Of a DNA stretch of 64,000 bases, positions 23,970 through 36,771 are shown piece after piece. A program made the position numbers and the translations under genes. Location: assembly GCA_951217055.1 (NCBI GenBank), contig OX578281.1:32975036-33039035 (forward strand), in the 5' to 3' direction. The notes under the pieces were generated by a model. The model saw only the letters and a list, made by a program, of their open reading frames with translations. It did no database searches and was not told the DNA's origin. Source of the stretch: Gerris lacustris (Eukaryota > Arthropoda > Insecta > Hemiptera > Gerridae). Within the stretch, counting starts at the first letter, position 1. Each line of letters starts with the position of its first letter.

Positions 23970-24425
23970 GCACTATATCGCCCATCTGGGACGGCTCGGA
24001 TTTTAGAAAAGAAATTAAATAAGTGCATTGAATTAATTAGGGCGCGAATACATTAAATCAGCCCAATTGGCGGCCGGGCCCGGATTTTTGCCGATGTAAT
24101 TTAAGGGATTGAATGGAATTAGGATGCGTTAACTAGACTAGTTAGCAGCTGTGCTCGGATTTAGCCGATGGGATTAAATACATTGAATTGAATTAAAATG
24201 CGTACACTAAATCGGCTCAATTGAATGCTCGTTCCGGATTTTTGCCGATGGAATTTTATGGCTTGAATTGAATTAGGATGCGCCAGCGATGCGAGCCGAT
24301 TGCCGGCTTGGCCCGGATGTTTGCCGATCTAATTATTAACATTAAACAATAGACCAGCCCGATTGCCCGCTGGGCTCGGAGGTTAGCCGATGGAATTAAA
24401 TACATTGAAAAAATGAGGGTGCGTA
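23970..24425. repeat. Diverged tandem array, about 79 bp units, GC-richer than surroundings
   Basis: The word 'ctcggatttttgccgatg' or a close variant starts near 23997, 24081, 24156, 24235, 24314 and 24377, giving spacings of 84, 75, 79, 79 and 63. Between them recur 'aattaaatacattgaattg', 'aattaggatgcg' and 'aatcggcccaattgccggc'. About six units, strongly diverged. No coding potential. Confidence 0.88.
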
Positions 24426-24429
24426 TACT

Positions 24430-26760
24430 GGAGAGCTTAGATTTTTTTCATATTACAAAACTGATACTAAATTTAAATACATAAACTCAAAAAGCGTTCA
24501 GAAAATCATTGATTTTAAATTTTTGATTTAATTACCAAACTAATGATTTATTTTGTTTTGAAATAGGTATTTAGTTTCTTAGAGAATTTGTAATGTGAAA
24601 TCCTCTTTTTGATAGAAATTTGATACTCTTAAGTTTCCTAATCTGCGTTATTTTCAGATTGGACTACGTTTTTTTTACTTAAGCTATATTGTTGTGTATT
24701 GATCACAACAATTAATTTAAAACCAAGTAAACAAGTTTTACAGTCTCTAGGTAATTTTTATAAGTGTGGAAAATTATTGGGTGTTATCTCATAGATTATT
24801 ATTTTATTTCTGAATATGAGATTAGAAACCGAATTTTAATGGTAATTATAAATTAATCCTGTTAATAAAAGAAATACACAATGAATTCTATAGTAAAGCA
24901 CGGGTAACCAGCTTGTGCATTAATAAATTATAGAGCATGCTAAACCCGCATATAGTCACTCAAGGTCAAGTTGGGCCCTCCCGAAAATAATTTCTGTGTA
25001 CGCTACTACTGTAATTAATTTCAATATATAAAATAAGAATTACTTAAATTATAAACTTAACTACGCATTAACTATAAAATCTTTATATTTCTGACTAAAT
25101 AATAATTGACAATTATAGTCTATTATATATTTGATAATTAATAATTGACTTTAGTCACTATTCTACAATTGATGAAAGTACAAAAATCTATGACACATGT
25201 CTCCCTTAACTGGCATTTGTCTTACAACAAAGTAATCGAGTTAAGTGCTATACACTATACAACTCGTAGTAGACTTTCTTATATACGAGTACATAATATC
25301 TTAGTCCAGTATTTTCTATTTACTAGCCGTTTCCTATATTTTTGTATAGCAAGCATGAATTTTGCTCTTCCAATTATTCAGATATTCATTATCATACGAG
25401 GTATTGCAAAGTTACAAGAACTCTGTAATCAATCCCACCATATCGGCATCTTTAACAAAAGCAATAAAGGACAAAGACATCCGTATCGCACAAAGAAAGA
25501 AAAAAAAAATAGAAAACAAAAAGAATCTTTGCAACGACGCACTGACTTAAAACTTTCCTGAGTTTAAAACCGAACAGAAAAAAAACAGACATCATGATGA
25601 AGTTACAATTTTGTTTCTCAACAAACAAACAAACAACTCTAACAGCGAAAGTAACAAGTGAAAACATTGTTATCATAACATAAAATGAAACATCATAATA
25701 TAAGATATTAGTTTATCAATGAGAAAATAAAAAATGTTTATACTAAGCTCTACAACGAGTAGTTTTTTTACACACCTTCATTAACAAGTCAGTTTCATTG
25801 CTATTGTTCCTTGTTTCAACATTGCCTTTTATTTTAAGGGAATAGGCTAGGCATTGTAAAAAAACGAAGATTTTTTTTGTGTTAAAACGGTAGCTCATTT
25901 ACAGCGTTGCTCCGAGTGCCAGTGCCACACCCTGTGGTTATTCGGTAGGGACTCTTTTATATAAGTTCTACATTCCCCCGTCTTCAGAACCAAGCCAATA
26001 ATTCAGAACAATGTAAATTAGTTTGAGCTACTGGAACTGATGGCCAAGATATAAAATAAATGGCGACTACCGACACTTTTTTTTTTATCTCATTTTTTTT
26101 AAATGTGTAAAATTTGTTATTCTTTATCTCGTTCGTTCATTCTAACATCTGCGTATTCAAATCTTACGTATTCCTGATCAGAAATAAATCGAAAGATATA
26201 AGTCATTTTTATATACCTCTTTTTAAATTTCCAAAACTCAGGGAAGGAAGCCAGTTTGCTTATAAATTTAAAGATTTGTTTTTAAAAAATCGCGGTAGTC
26301 TTTAAACGAGAATAATTAAATAATATGGTTAATTAGTCAAAGGTGTCAAAGTGTCGCTTTGATTATCTTCCTCATATTCTTTTTTTTACCTCTTTTATTA
26401 TCTTCTTTTTATTTGAAAAATCTCGAAGTAAGAATTTGGTGTCGTTTTCCCCTTCTTAATCGATGTCTCTTGTATAATAGAATGTCAGTTTTATTAGTGT
26501 TGTTTAGAGATGAAAACGAGGTTTTAAGATTCCAACAAAAGAATTCCAGAAAGATTAATAAAGGTGAAGATTTTTTTCTTCTCCCCCTTTCTACGTTTAT
26601 ACAAGGAATTACATATGTCTTAAACATTCTTTAACTAAATTTATTTACTTTAATTGCATTATTTATCTATATTGTATATCTAATTTGGTAATTATCATTA
26701 ATTTAAAGGATATAAATTTAACGATACAAAATTAGCAAGGTTGTAAATACAACTTAAACG
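24430..26760. other. AT-rich noncoding stretch
   Basis: No gene is supported. The 25145-25561 frame gives a product with no recognisable domain and a poly-lysine stretch derived from an A-rich tract. The 26359-26634 frame is also unrecognised. Confidence 0.5.
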
Positions 26761-26763
26761 AGA

Positions 26764-26865
<102 letters not shown>

Positions 26866-27007
26866 ATTATATATTATAATAAACCTTTAACGGATTTATT
26901 AAACAAGAAACATATATTCACATCATTATTTAGTTACTTATGTATGTTGTTTGTTTTCCATGATTTCTTTTAACTTTATTTGATAGTTTTTGTATTAGTT
27001 GTTTTTT

Positions 27008-27472
27008 TACTTTCTCATATAAAGAGAAAGTATTGTGATGCCGCGAAAATTCGATTTTAAGATTGTGATGGATTTACCCGTTATGAGGTCCCCTGAGTCC
27101 AAAAAAGTGATTTTTAAAAAATATCTGTCTGTCGTCTGTCAGTGCAGACGCCTGGAGCCTAAACTACTAGGCCGATTTTGATGAAATTTTGCATTCATGT
27201 TCAGATAAAAGCATACCCCAAGGCGAAATCGAGAATGAATAGCTCCAAATTTCGGGGTGCTACCGCCCAAAATCTCTGAAAAAATAATTATTTCTCGAAA
27301 ACGGTTCAGACGATTTTGATTAAAAAAAAAAAAATCTAAAATTTAGTCCATTTAAATACGAATCAAACAATATAAGCAGTTTTCCTGGGAAAAATCTAGT
27401 TCCTGAGGAAATAGCTTTAAACGCGGACGGAGAAGGACCGGGTTCGATTTCCCGCCGAAGAGAAGTTATTTT
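27008..27472 (+). repeat. Dispersed repeat B, most complete copy
   Basis: Starts with the inverted repeat 'ctttctc' / 'gagaaag' around 'atataaa' (27010-27030), then 'gtattgtgatgccgcgaaaa', 'tctgtctgtcgtctgtcagt', 'aaactactaggccgattttg', 'ataccccaaggcgaaatcga', 'tcgaaaacggttcagacgat', 'aaaaatctagttcctgagg' and 'gcgaaac'-like text. It ends near 'gggttcgatttcccgccg', which resembles a Pol III B box, followed by 'agttatttttatgata'. Other copies: 20130 (+), 52095 (+), 55440 (-) and a half copy at 9136 (+). Noncoding; class unknown. Confidence 0.85.
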
Positions 27473-27479
27473 TATGATA

Positions 27480-28140
27480 CATTTTGATAAAATGTTCAGA
27501 AATAATTAAACATTAAATATACCGACAAAAACTAATAAATGGAAAACACTGGGCTAAGTAATTTTGGACTCTATTAGAGAAAGTTTGTCTCAGTTGTCTT
27601 GGACTGATATTTTGTAGTTTTTTTTAGCTCGCTTTATTACTTAGTTTAATAGTTAATATAGTTTAATAGTTCCTTGGTTGATTTATTTTCTGTTTCTTTG
27701 ATTGTAAGCTGGTTTCATCACATAGTCTGCTCTATTAAGCTAGTTTGATTTGGTTTATTTATTGTCTGTTTGTTTGATTGATAGCTGATAGCTTGTTCTA
27801 TTAGTTAGTTTGTTTGTGCGTGAACGCACAGACATAATATAAACAATGCGAAAATGTTGTAAGCACTAGTCAATAATACTCAGAGTAAAAATTGCAAGTT
27901 TGTTGTCTTTTTTAATATAGGACAGTCGAAATTGTCATTTGACAAGAAACTATTATGTTTTACTCTGTAAGTACGTTCTTAAAAAATATTTAACTTTGTC
28001 CAAATAACTAACTTAATTTTACTTGCTTTAATCTTTGAGGTAATGATCTAGTGTCATTCATGAAGGACAAATAAAGCCCTTAATGGTTGGAAAATGTGAA
28101 TTTATTCGTCAAATTATGTTCAGATTGACTGTACATTGTG
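27480..28140. other. AT-rich noncoding stretch
   Basis: Low-complexity 'gatttatttattgtctg' type text only; no gene. Confidence 0.5.
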
Positions 28141-28149
28141 AACACTAAG

Positions 28150-28350
28150 TCAAGGCGGTTTGGCGACGGCTGGGCCGACATAATGGCGACAGAATCACAA
28201 CTCGACCAGGAAATGTTTAGCTATTTCCTCCCTTTGTGTCGGATTTGACATTGTAGATGTGTTTAGGGGGAGTTAGGCAGGGTTCTCTTTACTTCCTGGA
28301 ATGCTGAGATGTCTGTTGACACTGGATGCCACCGCCCTCAATACCACACA
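28150..28350. other. GC-richer block of unknown nature with a 21-codon ORF in good start context
   Basis: Contains 'ggcgacggctgggccgacat' and 'ctggatgccaccgccctc', unlike its AT-rich flanks. A short frame at 28183-28248 starts at 'gacataatggcg' (purine at -3, G at +4, a good Kozak context) and encodes MATESQLDQEMFSYFLPLCR plus one residue. No family is recognised and no splice donor is obvious. It could be a conserved noncoding or first-exon segment, or merely an old insertion. Confidence 0.2.
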
Positions 28351-28544
28351 AAACAACAAATATATAAAGAGGTAATGCTTGGAAAGTGGATAAATGTAAG
28401 AATGCTATGATAGCATTAGAATCACTTAAGATGAAAAAACATTAGGAGATAGACTTCTCTCGTAAATAAAAGGGAGAGACTCAATACACTTAGAAAAAGA
28501 GGAAATTGTGAAAGTTCATATTGACCGATAAAGTTTGTTACTTA

Positions 28545-28650
28545 CATAGTCTGTCAATTTATGTGGCACATAGCTTCCTCATAAGTAATTGGACGAATAT
28601 TGGTCAAATGTAACATGAAATTTCGAACTATTTCGATTCCAAGTTGGGTT
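28545..28650 (+). repeat. Dispersed repeat C, start fragment
   Basis: Begins 'tctgtcaatttatgtggcac' and 'atagcttcctca', matching the copies at 36772 and 39603, then 'attggacgaa' and 'tatttcgattccaag' as in the copy at 10065. Confidence 0.7.
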
Positions 28651-31640
28651 TGGGTTTGCACATAATTTATGGAATATTAAATTTTCAAAAACTATTGGAA
28701 TTATTATGGACCAATTCTGTTTATTATTAGGACCATTTCTGGGCTATTTTCGACACTCCATTCAAATTTCTTTAAAATCCCTTTCCTCAAAGTTAAGTTA
28801 TATCCTTAAGTTATATTGCTTATTTGGCCCCTTTATTTGTGTAATAATAAAAAATAAAAAATACTGTTTTAAAAAGGTGGAAAAAAATTAAATAAATTAG
28901 ACAATAACAGGTCGTTAAAGTAAAACATCATAATTTACCAATTGGCAGATTTTTGTTTTTCCGTTAGGTAATGCTTCCTAATACCAATCCTCTCTCTGTA
29001 CTTTATAGCAAGCTGTATGTCCACGCAAGTAAAGCAGAAATTTTGTTTTAGTAATGTATGTATTACAAAACAATATATTTGTTAAATGCTTAGTAGTTTA
29101 TTATTTTATTTTTTAATCACTCAATAGAATTCAAACTTTTATTTTTGTCATAAAAATCACGCAAATGATTTAGCGAGCGCTTTGATTTACGAGGAAATTA
29201 ATTAATCTGATTGATAGGTTTCCGATGGTGGTTAACGTGATTTCAGGCTATGACAGCGGCTTGAGAGATGTAAAGTCCGATCTTTCGCTTCCACTGCTAA
29301 AACCATCTTGTGGTATCTTGAGCATTGCGATGACTGAACGCAACAACCAGAACTGCTAATACATTACCGACAAACCACACAACCCTGACAGTCTCTTTAG
29401 ATCTGTTTACTTTAATTTCAAGAGAACGATAGTTATCGACACCCCTACACATTCTTCTAGTCTAGTAGTTAAAGTACATATTGTAGAATGTTATGAAGAA
29501 AAAAAAGTTGTAAGCAGAAGTGTACTCTAGAACAATAAAGTATATTATTGTAGATTTTTATCTAGCTTAATTTTAGCTAGAATTACTACAAAAAAAAATT
29601 ATTTAATTATAAAATTTAGTCAATAATATAAGCACGATTTTATTCGCATAGTTACAATACGTTGGAAATAAAAAAAACTTTATTTATTTATTCAATTCGT
29701 GTAAAGTTAAATCCTATGTTAATAGAAAAAAAGTTTTAAATATGCGTGATTATAAGTGAAGACATTTTTTAATTTACGTATGTCTTTGGTATTGGTTTTT
29801 TTGGAGGTATTATTACTTGGTTATTATTATTTGGTTTCTAGGGGGTATTATTATTACTAAGTATTGAAATGTTGAAGGTCACGAGGTTGAACCATTCCAT
29901 TGATTCTAGTGTTACGTTAGGTACCTAAAGACACGCGCTTACAGACAGTGGTGCATTATGGACTGGGTGGCATACCTGCGTCCTGCATAATACTACCCGG
30001 CTCCTCACCTTTCTCCTCTCGCCGCTGAGACATATATTTTTTTTGATTTATGTAAATATTTCATTTCAGTTTTCTCTCTATTTAATTTATTTTTAAATGT
30101 TATAAAACATTTCAACACGGAACCGTAATCAATTCGGTTAGGAGTTTTGAAGTTACCTTTTAGGAAATAAGAAATTAAATTGTCTACAAAGAAATAATAA
30201 TAATATTAATAATAATCGGTGAAGAAAAGATAAAAAGTAAATAGAAAGTTAAAAGTAAAGTTTTTAAGGTCGATTTATTATTCTTTATTATTTTTTTGAA
30301 CAGTTAAAAAAAAGTTACCCAGGTAGAAATACTTATTTACTTCACAGTTAATAAAGTAACAATAATATTTCTTCAGTAGAAAAAAGAAAGAAGTTGAAGG
30401 TTCTCTGAAAAATATTTCTTTTCACCGTACTGAATAGTATTTGACGATGAATAACAACGAAATGTTATTTAGTATCTCGAGTTTTTATTACGGGAATCCA
30501 TTCGAGTCGAATGTTTATTAGTTTTTTAAAAAATCGAAAGGCCTCTGTGCCGCGACCGTTTAGAATCAACACTTGTCTAGGGGTTCGGTGTGACATGGGA
30601 TGAGATGTTTCGGCTGTGTTCGCACATGGCTTAAATTGATGCCAAAAGGCTTGTTCAATCTCAAGAGAACAACTCCCGCAGTTTTATTTTTAAACCTATT
30701 TTCTCTGTTTTGGTATGCCTTGACCCGTAGTAATATGTTTTTAGGCAGGATAGCCTGGATTCAAAGTGCTTCTAAACTGATAAAAATTAATTTTGATAGA
30801 AGGTTGTATGAGGTCAGAGATAGCTATAAAAACGTTTTATATACGATGATTAACATGGCTCTAAAAATGCCCACTACTTAAAATTCAGTAGAGTGCGATC
30901 AAATAACACGTTTTATTACATATTTACACTTTAGAACACAAATGATAACCGAGCTTTAAAAAGATGTTAAAATCATAGTTTGAATTATTATCTGGCAGGA
31001 ATTTATGTAGTGGAAATAACCATAAAATTAATCGTAAAATTGAGGATTCACCAGACCTACAAAACTAGATAATAAATTAGCTAATTCTCTAATTAGCTTC
31101 TTCTCTCCTAAATTAGCTAATGTTACAATTTAACACTAAATGAAATCTTTTTAGTTACGTTTATAGTTACATAAAATTTGTAGGTTTCTAGTTAAACACT
31201 AAAGTCTTAAAAAGATGTAATGCCTAAGATTTCGCTTCTACTAAAGGAAGCGTCTTCATGAATGTTTTCACGGAACACGGAAGAATCTAGAATGTTAAGT
31301 TACCGCGGAATACTGCTTGTCAATGGGTGAAGCCTGAATATCAGCTTAAAATTAAACATAAGAATTCAGTTGTCAATTCAGACTAACATTTGGACATACT
31401 CACTTAAAGATCATATAAATACACAATACAACATTTTTATGGTGTATGGCTCGGATTGGCAGTTTCCAAAACTGTTTGAAACAAATCTGTTAAGAGTCGA
31501 GGAAAGACTTCATGCCGCTCGTACCCCTTCTAGAAAAGTTATTTTTTAACCATAACAGAAAGACCTATTAACCGGCCAGCTTATGACCGAACCCATGACC
31601 AATTAAACCAAATTTTCCTTGTAACAAGCAAAGCAAATTT
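28650..31640. other. AT-rich noncoding stretch with two balanced-composition blocks
   Basis: No gene is supported. Blocks of more even composition occur near 29160-29470 and 29875-30030; neither gives a recognisable translation. The 93-codon frame at 30600-30881 starts at a true ATG but shows no known domain and sits in unremarkable sequence. Confidence 0.45.
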
Positions 31641-31789
31641 TTTTTTATTTATTTATTTTTTTTATTAATTTAATGTCCACAGCAATAATATGACAACTGA
31701 TCAACTAAGTACATCAGACAAAAGAAGCGTCGGTAGATACATTGACAAAACAGTGCTAAACAGACCTTCTGTCTTATATTCAACAAACT

Positions 31790-31965
31790 ATGCATCCTGT
31801 CTGTGTGTCGGAAACGTGTGACGATAACTTGAGTAAAAGTTGACCGATTTTGGTAAAATTTGGTACACATGTTCATTTTACCAATTTCCAGGACGGGTTC
31901 GTTGGACAACGTTATCCGCCCAAGCGTTCATGCGCAGCGCTCCCGTAAACGTGAACTTCAAATTT
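31790..31965 (-). repeat. Dispersed repeat C, internal part, inverted
   Basis: Reverse-complement match to 36955-37140: the two share 'gaagttcacgtttacg', 'aagcgtt' with 'ggataacgttgtccaacgaa', 'tggtaaaatgaacatgt', 'accaaattttaccaaaatcg' and 'ctcaagttatcgtc'. No ends are preserved. Confidence 0.75.
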
Positions 31966-31969
31966 TAAA

Positions 31970-32425
31970 TAAAATTTTAGGACAAGAAAAGATTTTACCT
32001 TCATCTATTCGATGAGCATTTTTACAAATACATTATTTTAGTAAAATCAACAACGATACCGCTCTGAAGTTATAAAGATCGCTAAATCCATTCAGTCGGA
32101 TGGTTCAATACGTCCTAACGTATTGATTTTAATATAACATCATGTATATCGTCTAAAGTGTCTGCAATTGAAACAAGTATGTAAAATTTCAACTTAATAG
32201 AAGCTGGAGTTTTATAATAATAGTAATAATTTAAAAGCTCCTGCGGGTGGTAATGATTTTTAGAGGCGTGAAGTTATATAGTAAGTTAATCTAGGAAGGT
32301 GAGCTTTGTACCAAGTACCCAGTACCCACACTACTCTCTTCCACTTATCTTTAACTGACTTTTATCATGATTATGATAAATAAATTCCTTAATATTCAGT
32401 ATTTATTAAAATAAGCTTTCTCTTC
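31970..32425. other. AT-rich noncoding stretch
   Basis: No gene or recognisable repeat. Confidence 0.5.
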
Positions 32426-32427
32426 TC

Positions 32428-32543
32428 CCTATACATACAATTTTTTGTTTTACGTTATTTTTTAAAAACCTCGCTAATACGGAAATCCCACAAATCCGGA
32501 CGTCCCTCAGCCTGAATTAGTCAGGATTAACGGGGCCCTACTG
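32428..32543. mobile_element. Tigger/pogo-like MITE, 3' end fragment
   Basis: Ends in 'ttaacggggccctactg' followed by TA (32544-32545), the reverse complement of the pogo/Tigger-type terminus 'cagtaggaccccgttaa'. The preceding 100 bp aligns with the 3' part of the complete copy at 52835-53256 ('tacaattttttgttttacg', 'atttttaaaaacc', 'gctaatacgg'). The left part is missing. Confidence 0.75.
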
Positions 32544-32854
32544 TATATATACCAGGTTAGAAAGGCCAGTTAATATTAAGGTTGTCATAATGTGGAGTCA
32601 CTCCCTTCTCTGTGTTTCACGAATGGAAGAATTTCATCTTTTTTGGAAACTGTTTTTGGTCTATTTTACCCGTACTATCCTTGTAAATTGAGAGCACCCA
32701 GGTAGTTTTTGTACTATTGAACTAATTTTGATCTCAACCGTTTAGTCATGGATAGAGTCACTCCTCATAAACCATTTCTCCATCCAGATCCCAGGCTTGC
32801 TTTATCGGTTTATTTTTGTTTATTTCCGTCATACAAGTAATGACTATCACGGTG

Positions 32855-33415
32855 TAGCGGGGCCTGGGTAGCCCGGAGTAGAGAGCGCTTCGCTTGCTAT
32901 CAGTCAAGTAAAGCAGCATTGGGCGTGATTAGTAGGAAAATGGTGACTGACCTTGAGCTCTAGGTTTAATTCCCGGACCAGGCCCCTCGCTCAATGTTCA
33001 CCCAGTATTGTTTGAATAAATGGGTAGTTGCTCGAAAGAGTAGCGCCACCAGGTTTCGGCCAGGAAACCATGTTCGACACTCGGTTCGATATAAACCGAG
33101 AAGTGCGACTTTGTTAACGACCGCACTTCATACAATGTGAAGAGTTTGGTCTTCCAACCCGGGTTTGTTCAATGGGCCTAACTACGTGGTACTTTGGGTG
33201 TAAAAGCCCCTCGGACCAATTTGGACCATTTCAAATTTATACCTTCCTGTGGTTGGTCACTATGACCGTGCCAAATTTTGTGCAGATTGGTTCAGCCGTT
33301 CAGGAGGAGTATGCGTCAGAAAAAATGCAAAGTATAAGAGCTTTGCTTATGGAAATATTACTGTTTTTGATCCGATTTCAGCGGTTTATAAATAAAAAAG
33401 TTTATTGAAAGATTA
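32855..33415 (+). repeat. Composite SINE-like block with tRNA-like head and several hairpins
   Basis: Around 32862-32995 'ggggcctgg' and 'ccaggcccc' can pair as an extended acceptor stem, enclosing an A-box-like 'tagcccggagtagagagcg' and a degenerate B box 'aggtttaattcccgg'; the spacing (about 130 nt) is too long for a tRNA. Downstream lie perfect small hairpins: 'ctcggtt..aaccgag' (33081-33101), 'aagtgcg..cgcactt' and 'ggtttc..gaaacc'. The last part contains 'ccaaattttgtgcagattgg', similar to the phrase in repeats B and C. The ORF here is an artefact. Confidence 0.5.
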
Positions 33416-33419
33416 AAAT

Positions 33420-34015
33420 GCACGCTATTACAAGTAGACAACTGCATTGCACACCTAGTATTAATATTTTTATATCTTCTAATATTAAAATGTTAAACAA
33501 TGTTTATTATTTGTTTTTTCATGTAAAGTGAAAGAAAAATAATAATATCGCTCGGTTGAGTTAGCTATTTTTAATTCAGCGCCTTGCCGATTATTTTGTT
33601 CCACTTCAATTTGCAAGATATGACTGATGTAGGAAATGAAAGAACAAAAAAAAAAAAAATGAAAACTTAAAATAGCCAAGAAACCGTGTAACTGTATTAA
33701 ATCCAAGGACAAAGGTTAGTGCAGCCAGATGTTACCGTATTTGTCATCATCATTGTAGTTGTCATCTTAAGAAGCAGTTGACAGCTGGTGATATATTGAA
33801 GTTCTAGGTCGAAGTGCGGTGACAAACTTCTTCCAAGTAACAGACACGACTCGGTCTAGATGTAGGATAAGGAAAATAAAATCATGAATAAGTCAGAGTT
33901 GTCGATATTCATTCAAAATCTAAGTCAGCGTCCAGCACGTGGCGTTCTCACCAAGAAAGTAAAGAGTAAAATCTACAAGAATGTAATCTTGTTGCTTTAT
34001 TATTAATATTTTTTC
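33420..34015. other. AT-rich noncoding stretch
   Basis: No gene. A poly-A run near 33647-33659. Confidence 0.5.
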
Positions 34016-34020
34016 CTTTT

Positions 34021-34587
34021 AGCGAATTTTCAAAGAAAATTACGCTATTGCAATGGCTTCAAAATTTTTGTAATGCGAATTTTTGAAAAATTTTTCCATG
34101 GAAATCCGTTTTAGACCATTCTGAATCGATTCCTGAAATTTAACACTTTTTTTTATGTATGTATGTATATATGTATGTATATATGTATATATGTGTCACT
34201 CCAGACGATATCTCCCCTTGGGATGCACTTAAAAATTTCAAATAAATTTTAAAATGTCAATAATATCAAAAGAAAGGATGAGTTCGTTGGCCAGAATTTT
34301 TGGAGTCCATTTAGGGGTCAAATTTTGACCATATAGGGTCAAAAAACGTGTTTTTTCCATTTTACCCCCCTTTTATGTGAAAATATGATAAAAGTGTAAA
34401 TAACAACAATTACTGTACTCTTAAAGAGCTTTCCAACGACATGCATCTTGAAGGGTAAATACTATTTTGACTTTTGTACCCCGTACCCCTGTGTACCAAT
34501 TTTTTTTTTCACCCGAGCAAATTCTAAACCAAAATTTTCCTATATTATCATAAGCCAATAAAACGCAGATTTCTTTGAAAATTCGCT
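34021..34587. mobile_element. Non-autonomous DNA element with 18 bp inverted ends
   Basis: The left end 'agcgaattttcaaagaaa' (34021-34038) is the exact reverse complement of the right end at 34570-34587. The 567 bp between has no open frame of note and contains a 'tatg/tata' microsatellite (34154-34193) and a phrase 'tttggagtccatttaggggt'. No certain target duplication is visible. The superfamily cannot be assigned from the ends alone. Confidence 0.8.
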
Positions 34588-34589
34588 CA

Positions 34590-36015
34590 TTAAGTCATGG
34601 TGCATGACTGGACTTTTTATTAAACTATTCTGGAATAGTAATTTGATGCAGTGCTTCTGTTATAAATTGATGAAGAAGGTTAATAATCAAAGAAAACCAG
34701 AATTATATTAAACCAAGCAGACCATTCTCATTCGACAACTAATATTTTTAATATAAGAGTGTTTTTTACGTTATGACAGGTGGTTAGACAGATACTGTAC
34801 AAAAATAGATTAATCGTGATCAGAGCTTTCATGACCGTTCAAGTTCATTAAAACTGGACATCTGATTTGATATCACATTTTTATTACATTCACACTAAAA
34901 TATAGTAAGAATGAGAGGTATAAAATAAGATAAAGTGGACTTCAAATGAAAAAAATAAAAAATATAATTATTCTCAATTTAAAATATTTATCTTTTAATC
35001 TGAACTCAGGATATTTAGATTAAACTAAAAAAATATATATACTTTTTTTTTAAAGCTTCATGCTTCTGTCTTTATTTTATAACAGACTTCCACCACAAGA
35101 TGACGTGATAACAAGTACATCGGACATATAGGCGCCTTTTTGAAAAGGAATATGTAATAAACTTGGAGCGCATTTATCAGGTTTGAACGAAGTATCAAGG
35201 CTTGACAGCCCTGTTGCAAAACATGTCCATCCAGAGCTTCTCTTCGTGGATCGTGTGAAGAAAAATAAATAGGTATAGAAAAGAAATAAGAAAAAAAGGG
35301 GAATTTTATTTTTAAATCTAGTTTTTTTTATTAAGGAGATACGAAGCTAAAGGATCGATTAATCATAATCTTTCAGAAGTAAAAGAAAAGGTTGACATAG
35401 CAACTACAATATTATCTAATCAAAGTCCACTTCAATTATTTTAATTATAATCATAATGAAACTAAGTTTGGAAACAAGAAACGGATCGGACATCATTGAA
35501 CGGGTCAGCTGAATGATCCGGTCACCGGGTTCACTGTTTAATTAAACATCCTTTCTTTCCTTGACCCGGACATTGATCGGATCATTATTTAACTTATCCC
35601 TCGCGAAGCGTGTCCTGATAAAACTGTTTTTGAGCTAAGTATGTTGAAGTTTACCAAAAAGTATATTCAATATTTGTACTTCTACCTATCTCATAAACAC
35701 ATGCTCATTAAATTTCATTGACATCTCTTAGAATCAAGGTATCTACATAGACGACGGCAAACATTTTTTCAAAACTTCTTTCTTGGACCCAACATATACT
35801 AACTAACAGCCCGTGGAGAGCTGGACCTGCCAAAGGGATTATACAACAATATATGTAATGGCTGACACGGGGTTAGTGCGTTAATGCATCATCTGTATAA
35901 ATCTTACAAATGGCATACACAACCAGTTAGTCACCACTTCACATAAGCAGCTGCCCATTTATATAGCGATGTTGGGTGAACACCGAGTGGATGGTCACCC
36001 ATCTAAATGGTCCGA
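34590..36015. other. AT-rich noncoding stretch
   Basis: No gene is supported. A block near 35155-35275 has a 46-codon open frame without ATG but no recognisable family. A poly-T run lies at 35043-35051. Confidence 0.45.
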
Positions 36016-36018
36016 TGC

Positions 36019-36180
36019 AGGGGTGTACTGATGCCGGAACGTCGTTCCGGTACTGCTTCAGTGGATGAAAAATTAGTAATTAGTATTAGTAGTTTGGATT
36101 TAGTAGTAGTTTTTTTTTTAGTAAGTTAAAAAATCAGTGAACGTTCCAAAGACTAGTATAATTTTTACGTTTTACTTGAT
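36019..36180 (+). mobile_element. Possible hAT-like element end with a palindrome
   Basis: 'caggggtgtactgatg' at 36019 has the CAGGGGTG form common at hAT termini, and an almost perfect palindrome 'ccggaacgtcgttccgg' follows at 36034-36050. No matching inverted right end was found, so the element may be truncated or the resemblance fortuitous. Confidence 0.35.
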
Positions 36181-36184
36181 AATT

Positions 36185-36770
36185 CAATGTAATTTCGTTG
36201 TTCAAATATGCACTGTTTAAGTAGCATACAAAATAAAATGAAAACAATATCTCGTTTTGGGATGTAGTGGTACTACTGTATGTACTAAAACTATTATGTC
36301 ATACACGTACAATCGTAGAGGAATTAAATTTTGCTAAATTCGTGTACAGTATTATATAACAATATAACATGTATTTAATAAGTAGTACAGCTCATTCATA
36401 ATCTCTCAACTACTTTTTTAGTATTATTATTACCATTAACAATGTTGTGAGCCGATTTACATTCAACAAAACAAATACAAGAAAGAGAATCTGTAAAGTA
36501 ACTAATTATATAAAACAAACTTTGTTTCTTAATTCTGAATGTGAATAGCTAATAGAATAATAACAAGAGTTGCTTAAAATTAATTTACGCAAATTGTACT
36601 TTTGTCATGAAAAATGTTTCTAGCAGTTTTACGAAATTCAACTATCAGAAAGTTATACTAAAGTGTGGAGTTATTAAACGGGATTTTTTGCCGAAAGTAG
36701 ACTCAGTTTTGTTTGGTGAGTGCGTTCTCCCCTTAATAGGTTCAACGTTTATGAAAAAGTAAAAAAAAAA
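36185..36770. other. AT-rich noncoding stretch
   Basis: No gene or recognisable repeat. Confidence 0.5.
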
Positions 36771-36771
36771 T

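Noticed and set aside
25145..25561. 138-residue ORF
   Set aside because: No recognisable domain; starts at a non-ATG codon and ends in A-rich low-complexity sequence.
30600..30881. 93-residue ORF starting at a true ATG
   Set aside because: No known family, no visible splice or promoter context; length is within chance for this window.
35155..35275. 46-codon open frame (segment LGAHLSGLNEVSRLDSPVAK)
   Set aside because: No start codon, upstream stop, no recognisable family; could be a pseudo-exon but evidence is too thin.
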